A DNA stretch of 64,000 nucleotides from Blastocystis sp. Blastoise (Eukaryota > Sar > Bigyra > Opalinata > Blastocystidae): NCBI GenBank assembly GCA_039096225.1, contig JBBPEB010000017.1, positions 926,001 through 990,000 on the forward strand, written 5' to 3'. The notes under the pieces are model-generated. The model was not told the origin of the DNA and did no database searches. It saw only the letters and a program-made list of their open reading frames with translations. The first letter of the stretch is position 1; the number at the start of each line of letters is the position of its first letter. The translations under genes and the position numbers were made by a program. Positions 56,704 to 64,000 of the stretch are shown here, in pieces.

Positions 56704-59700
56704 ATGAAGATCAATATATGTCTAATTGTTATTTTGCTTCTGATGTCATTGGATCAGAGTAACTGATATCTCACTTTATGGTATATATATATATAGGTTT
56801 GGCAACATGTCCAGAGAACACTATAGAGACAATTCTAACAAGGAAATATGGAACATCTGTTGCGTATGAAAGAGTTTCTGTTTATCAAGGCAATAGAATC
56901 ACTGGGACTCTTGTTTTTGACTTATCAGGAAAGTTTGGTCAAGGTAGCATGCTTCAAACATTCAATTTATGTTTGAATCCAACTCCTCATACCGTAGTTG
57001 CAATTTCGTCGTAATTATATATATATATATAGTTTTCTTGTGTTGTTTTTTTTCTACATTATTATTATATTTATTTATAATATATTTTGTTGATATATTT
57101 ATATAAAACTAGGTTACTATTTTAGACTTTTTTTAATAAATACATTCATATATATATATTAGAAATATTTAAAATCGTTTTCTATTATATTTTTATTATT
57201 TAAATTAATTGTTATTATTGTGTTGATTAATATATAGTTGGGGAAAAGGTTGGAGTTATGGTTCTTATATAATGTTATCTATATATTTATCCGTATTAAG
57301 TAAATATACATTAAAACAAGGTTCTTATGGTGAATTCTCTTTCTATCGTATATATATGTTTAATTTATATTTTATATTAATAAATAGCTCTATTCTAAAA
57401 GTATTTTTATTAACTGTAAATAATAATATTATATATATATATATATAGCTTATTACATATTGGAAACTAGTAGTCCTTGGAGATATACTCCTTTAGCAAT
57501 ATTTCATAAAGAATGGATTTATTATTCTTATGATGATTCGAATTGGAATTATTATTATAGTGGTCGATTTCCTACTCCTTCTTCTATTACTCGTTACTAT
57601 AGACGTACTATTCAAATCAATAAAGATATTTCTGGCATTACGTTATTAGAATTATCCATTAAATCAAAAGAAGGTATTATTATCTATATAAATTCAAAAT
57701 TATTAACTTATCATTATGTTCAAAATACGGATTTATCTCCTAATGATTATGCAATTCAATCAGATCCAGCATATACCTTAAAATCGTATTCAGGTAGTTA
57801 TCAATATTATATTGGTGATTCTACAGATATTATTATAGCTATTGAAGTTCATCAAGCAAAGAATATACCTATTACTAATGATGAATTTGAAGCTACATTA
57901 TTATTTCTATCTGGAGATCAAGTACAACGTAGTATTAATGGCACATCTATTTCTACTCCTCTATATAAAGAAAATGAAATAGCTGATAATGCATTTGATG
58001 GTTTATATACAACGAAATGGTCAGGATTAATGATCAATGAACGTGCTTCCTTATTATATACATTCCCAAATCAACGTAAAGAATGGATTAATACAATAGA
58101 CATGGCATGTGATGTTTCGGATTATAAATCTCTTCCTAAATCCTTCTTTATTTCTGGATCTAATGACAATGGAACTACTTGGGAACCTATTGCTTTCTAT
58201 AGTAATTTAATGTTTACGAATATCAATGATTTACAAACATTTTATTTCTTATCCAATATACATCTATTTAATATTATTAATATTACATTTACAGAAACCT
58301 ATCAAACATCTACTTATGTATCTGTATTTAATATCAATTTCTATGCAAGTAATAAAGAGATTCTACAAGAATATTCTTATGGTTCTGATTCATTTACTTG
58401 GTTTATTAGTATAGAGAAAGTGAATATTTCTCCTCTTCATTCTGGTGTATCCGATTATAGAATGAAATCTCCTTCTTCTCTTCCTAAAGGATTATCATTA
58501 GATTCTATTTCAGGAACTATTAGTGGATATCCTACAGTTACTTTTAGTGATGATTTTATTATAGAAGCGTATAGCTATTTATATGAGAAAACTATTACTA
58601 TTACATTTCATGTAGATATTTTAGTGTGTAGTAATGATAAATATGTAATTGTTGATTTAATAAAGAATTCAGCAGTTGCTTCTTATGAATATGAATATAT
58701 AGAATTAATTAATATGAATAATACTGCTGTATATTTAGATCATGCTATTTCTTCTTCAGCATATTATAGAACCTTATGTTTATTAAAAGGTATATATATA
58801 CTACGTTTATCATCATCAGGATCATTTTCTTGGTCTGCTTCTTCCAATTTAAAAATATCCTTAAGAGATGATATTTACTCAAATACTGTTTTCTATGGTA
58901 CTTTACATAATGGATATTCACAAGAATCTCCAATTGCATTAGATTATCTAATAAATAACCGTGATTCTTCTGTTCTCTGTAAATTAGATAATGATACATT
59001 CATAGATTCTACTTGGTATACAAATGATTATTTTACTTCTTCTTCTTCTCCTATAACAAATACATGGTTTTCATGTTTAAATACGTCTTCTCGATTGAAA
59101 TATAATAGTTATAATCGTTATTATCGTACTACAATTAATATTGATGATGCTAATAAATATCAAGGTATAGAAATCATATTAAAAGGTCCTAATGGTGTAT
59201 TATTATATATAAATGAACAAATAGCTTATAAAACAGATCTTAATGATACTTCTATTCCTATTACAGATAATACTATGCCTTCTAATAATGCTAGTACTAT
59301 TACTCATAGAACTATTTCTTTATCGATGAATTATTTTCATAAGGGTATCAATACTATTGCTTTTGCTACACTATATAGTAGAACTACAAAATTACCTTAT
59401 ACAAATAATGTAGAATTAAGTATACATTATTTATCATCTAGTGCTATATATCCTAGACTATGGAATATATTTGGTTCTATTAATACCACAGAAGTTGAAA
59501 GCTATATATCTATGCTTTTTGATTTAGATTATTATACTTCATTTACTATGAGATATTATTTTAATAGGGAACAACCAAGAACAATAACGTTATTTTATGA
59601 ATCTAAATATCGATTTGAATATATTAATAAATATTGTATTTCTATTCGTCCTGCTTTTCCTGAACAGGGTCCACAAAAATGGTCATTCTATGGTTGTGAT

Positions 59701-62700
59701 TATGAACGATTAAATTGTATATTATTAAATACTCAAGAAGATATGAAATGGACTCCATCTATAAATAGAAAATGCTTTTATACATATCCACATATACAAT
59801 CTTATTCTATTTATTTATTATCAATATATAAACCAAAAGAAGATAACTATTATAGAATACAAATGAGTCAACTAGAATTTTATATGTTTAATGAGAATTC
59901 TATTCTTATTCCTGAATTAACATATTCTTTGAATCCTATTATTGGATATATAGGAATAGATATATCTACTTCTTATCCTACTGATTATTATATATCATTC
60001 AGTATTATAGAAGGAACATTACCAAAAGGATTATCTTTAAATACATATACAGGTATTATTGTAGGTATACCTTCAGAAACTACAGAAAATACTACTATTA
60101 TTATACAAGGAAGAGATATTCGAAATGAATATAAGAATACTACATTAACTATACAAATATATTCATGTATATCTCCAAATATATTATTTAAATCGTATTT
60201 CTCTACATCTTGGGATGCACCTTCTAATACTATGTCCTATTATATTCAAGATAGAGAAACAAAACAAATTATTGGTAATTATACTCAATTAACACGAATA
60301 ACAAATAGTGCTTTTCCTTTATGTCTCATGACATTTGATTATTCAATTATTTTAGTTACTAGAGATAATAATGGCTGGCTTTCTTCTTCTGTTTCTATAC
60401 TATTAAAAGATGGTACGAGTGTATTCACAGGCACATTGTCTCCTTCAGAATATAAAAATGAATATTTCTTTTCTATTTATAATGTAGTATTACCTAATGA
60501 AATACAATGGACTTATTATGATGATACTTTAACTCATAATCCTCTTCCATATGATTGGATGAAGATAGATTATCAACCAATAGGATGGAAGACAGGAACT
60601 ATATTGAATATGTCTCCACAACAAGGTATAACTCAATATTATCGAATGAATTATTATATTACTACATTACAGAATATAGCTGTTGTCTCCTATACAATAA
60701 CATTAAGAGGTGGTTGTATATTATATATAAATGGAAAGGAAGCATTTCGATATGGATTAGAAAAAACTATTATAACTCGTGATACAATATCAATATTTGA
60801 TCCTTATATACCTGAAACAGTAGGTGGAAGTATTCATTTACAATTAAGTCCTGTATCTATAAATATAGGAAATAATACTATAGCTATAGAGATACATCGT
60901 GGTAAACGTATATTTGATGATAGTATATTTAGTGCTAGTTTGGTACCTATATTAAAAGATATACGTAATCAGAAGAATGGCTATGGATATACTGGCTTTT
61001 TAGATGAAAATGAAGGAAATAGATTAGCTAATGCATTTGATAATAATAAGAATACTGTATATAAATATAGATCACAATGTGTTGGTGTTTCTATTTCATA
61101 TATTTATAATAATCAAATACAAGAATATATTAATCGATATTCTATAAGTAATTCTTATGTGTGTAATATATATACTCCTTCAGGATGGACATTAGAAGGT
61201 TCTAATGATGATATTAATTATACTATTATACATAAAACAAGTAAACAATATTTTACATATCAATATGAAGAGAAATCTTATTCTATTATTAGTGATATTC
61301 CTTATAATAGATATAGATTAACTATTGATGAATGTGAAAATAATTATCTTGAAAATGATGAAAAATCTTTATGTACTTCAGAATTAGCTGCACAAGTATC
61401 TGAATTCTCATTGTTTACAGGACTTGTTAATAATTATTGTACATCAGTTGATGGATATCCTTCTGTTTATTATGGAGAATATTCATATAAATCTTGTGGA
61501 TTATTTTATACAGGTCAAAAGAAACGACTCTGTTCAGATAAAGGTATTTGGAGTAATGAAGATAATAAGAATTGTATTTTATCTCCTCCAACTATATTTA
61601 ATTATGAACAATCTATCTATCTATTATATGCTTCTGAATCTATTTCTATAAATGTTCCTTTCATAGATGCTCTCTATATGAATTTCACTAGTTCTCCTTC
61701 TCTTCCTTCTTCTTTCTCATTAAATACAGTTACTGGTGTTATTACTAGTGTTCCTTCTTCTACTTATATTCCTCTTACACAATATACTATAACTGCTTCT
61801 TCTAGTCATTATAATACTACTATATCAACAAAACTCTATATATCTGTTGCCACAGAAATGAATCGTGATTTTTGTAAAGAAGATGATGTATGGTCAAGAA
61901 CCTATCAAGGAAATACTACTACTATCGATTGTCCTTCTGGATTTAATGGTTATTATCAACGATCCTGTATTCCTCCTTCAACTCCGAATGGAATTCCTTC
62001 TTGGTCTTCTATTGAGAATCATTGTGTTTTATCTTCTAATTATATAGTTTTATCCTATCCACATTCATCTTATGTATTTGTATTGAATCGAACTGTATCT
62101 GTTAAACCTATAATAACTTCAGGTATCGTTGAGAAATGGTCTATTACTCCTTCTTCTCTTCCTAATGGTCTTCTATTTAATAATGGAATTATTTCAGGAA
62201 TACCTTTAGTATATACAGAAAAGAATAATTATACAATAAAAGCAGAAGGTCAATATAATAATGTTACTATTCTATTTATAATAAGTACTGATACTTATTT
62301 ATGTTTTGAAGATGGTGAATGGCCTCCAGCTAGATATAATACAGATAATTATTTACCTTGTCCTGATGGATATATAGGTATACGAGAACGAAGATGTTTA
62401 GATTCTACATCTTCAAAGAATTTTTATGTAACAGAAGATGGATATACTGCTATAAAATGGGATCAAGAACATTATAATTGTAAATTAAAATCTCCTTCTA
62501 TTTCTATGACTCCTTCTTATATACAAGCAGTGATTAATTCTGAATTATATCCTATTACTCCATTATGTATAGGTATATGTACTTCATGGTCTATTATTCC
62601 TTCTCTTCCTGAAGGACTTATTATGAATATAACTACAGGTACTATCACAGGTATACCTAAATCTCCTTATTCTGAATCTATTCATATGATTATTGCTTCA

Positions 62701-63882
62701 AATAATGATAATTATTCATATATACCTATATCTATAACAGTAATCAATCCTCAATGTCCTGCAGAAGGTCGTTTTCCTGCTACAAATAAAGGAGAAACAG
62801 TCACTTTAGATTGTGGAGATCTATATAAAGAAGGTTCTATTACACGAATATGTAGTAATGATTATATACCCAAGTGGACTAATATGTCAGATACGTGTAT
62901 ATATAAAACACCTGTAGTTACTTATCCTATTACCTATATTGTAGCTTATATACAAGACCCATTAATAGGAATATCTCCTAATATTCAGAATTATATTAAT
63001 TCATGGACTGTGACTCCTGATTTCCCCACGGGAATCACATTGAATACGAAAAGTGGAGTTATTGAAGGAACACCTACTATATTATCATCTTTAAAAACTT
63101 ATAAAATAACTGCAAGTAATCCAGATAAACAAATGAGTATAGATATACAACTACTGATTCGAGAACATACATGTAAAGAAGAAAATGATTGGCCAGAAAC
63201 TTCTATTGGTCAAACAGCTTATTTATTATGTACTTCTATTCGAACTTCTTATAGAACACGTGAATGTGTTCGTAATGGAGTTTCTGCTTTATGGTCCAAT
63301 GAAAATAGAACACGTTGTTTATTACCTTCTTCTTCTCCTTCGTCTTCTTATGTATATATTGAATATACTATATATATATCAGGAATAAGAAGTGAATCGA
63401 TTCAAGGAAAACAAATTTATATATTATTACATACATTAGATAATTATTTATCTGTTTATTCTATTCCTTCTTCTCATATATGGATTACATCATTAGAAGA
63501 TATATATCTTAATGTGAATGAGAATCATAAGATTCGTATGATTATTCGTATTATGGATATTGAGAACGAAGTAGAGAAATGGAAGGATACTATATATCAT
63601 TATCTTATTAATGAATATAAAGATACAAATAATGATATTCAAGTATTATTATCTGATTGTACAATCACTAGTAATTATGATGACATACATATTATAGAAA
63701 ATACCAGTAATGGTTCTTTAGTATTTATTATTATCGGTAGTGTAATAGGAATAACAGTATTCATTATTGTCGGATATTTTATGTATAATTATTGTAAATA
63801 TCATATATTTAATAATAGTTATAATCGTAAGGTATATAAAGATATATATATCAAACAAGGTTTATTGATGTCTGTTCATTAA
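56704..63882 (+). CDS. Type I membrane protein with jelly-roll, Ig-like and WP/Cys modules
   Basis: 2,270 residues in four exons: 56704-56758, 56797-57010, 57238-57347 and 57449-63882, all phases matching. Exon 1 encodes a signal peptide (MKINICLIVILLLMSLDQS) and the 38-nt phase-1 intron lies at its end. The first two thirds hold about three copies of a block: galactose-binding-like jelly-roll (W-x-YYDD...YYR...LYIN), an F5/8-like discoidin region in places (AFDGLYTTKW), a putative-Ig module (SLPKGLSLDSISGTISGYP), and a C-x-N-type strand domain. Then come four alternations of a WP/Cys module (EGRFPATNKGETVTLDCG type) with putative-Ig modules ending GTITGIPKSP or similar. A SEA-like stretch leads to one transmembrane helix (SLVFIIIGSVIGITVFIIV) and a short basic tail. 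A cell-surface adhesion or carbohydrate-binding role is likely. The gene shares module types with the 21051-31641 gene. Confidence 0.85.
56759..56796 (+). other. 38-nt phase-1 intron in signal peptide
   Basis: CAGA | GTAACTGATATC ... TATATAG | GTTTGGCA. Splicing removes an in-frame TGA and makes a Ser codon. Confidence 0.75.
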
Positions 63883-64000
63883 ATGATTTTTCTTTTTTTC
63901 TAGATTTCTTTTTACAAATGTATATATTTTATAATTTTCTGTAGATATTAAAATCTTATCTATTTATTTAGCTTGTAATCTGGTTTTATTTTTTAATATA
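63883..64000. other. 3' flank of the membrane protein gene
   Basis: T-rich trailing sequence; nothing else seen before the window ends. Confidence 0.3.

Overview
This window is nuclear DNA from an extremely AT-rich eukaryote, most likely a protist. The evidence is GT-AG introns (often GTATAT...TATATAG, from about 37 nt upward), long AAT and TA microsatellites, Asn/Lys/Ile/Tyr-rich proteins, eukaryote-only housekeeping genes (RPF1, Cactin) and an alpha-type mitochondrial processing peptidase subunit. TAA and TGA both appear as stops, so I see no sign of a reassigned code. I cannot fix the lineage. The large secreted proteins built from WP/Cys modules, putative-Ig modules and jelly-roll modules, together with alpha-MPP, would fit a free-living or gut protist with a mitochondrion-related organelle.

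Layout. 1-14622 (+): most of a giant midasin-like AAA+/VWA protein, cut at its 5' end by the window. 14870-15062: a short hAT-type MITE with an 8-bp target duplication. 15742-17347 (+): RPF1, a Brix-domain ribosome biogenesis factor. 18131-19817 (+): a small-GTPase-like gene with one exon junction I cannot resolve. 21051-31641 (-): a 3,517-residue secreted multidomain protein. 32983-38515 (-): a many-intron coiled-coil protein, divergent from Cactin at 38758-41573 (+). 42004-44346 (+): alpha-MPP. 44870-49459: a 4.6-kb element with perfect 231-bp terminal inverted repeats and a 9-bp target duplication, best read as a non-autonomous Mutator-like element; its interior is mostly an AAT microsatellite. 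50388-51440 (-): a TOPORS-like RING protein, divergent from an acidic tryptophan-repeat protein at 51654-55713 (+). 56704-63882 (+): a 2,270-residue type I membrane protein whose modules overlap those of the 21051-31641 gene.

Two gene classes stand out. Housekeeping genes are cut into many small exons by AT-rich introns. The giant AAA+ and extracellular genes are nearly intronless, but both extracellular genes carry one 37-38 nt phase-1 intron inside the signal-peptide region.

The strongest discoveries are the two transposable elements, found from terminal repeats and target duplications alone. Next are the paired extracellular giants with the shared signal-peptide intron, and the giant AAA+ protein with degenerate VWA domains and an unusual C-terminal domain chain. 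Gene models were spliced by eye and have not been checked against transcripts.
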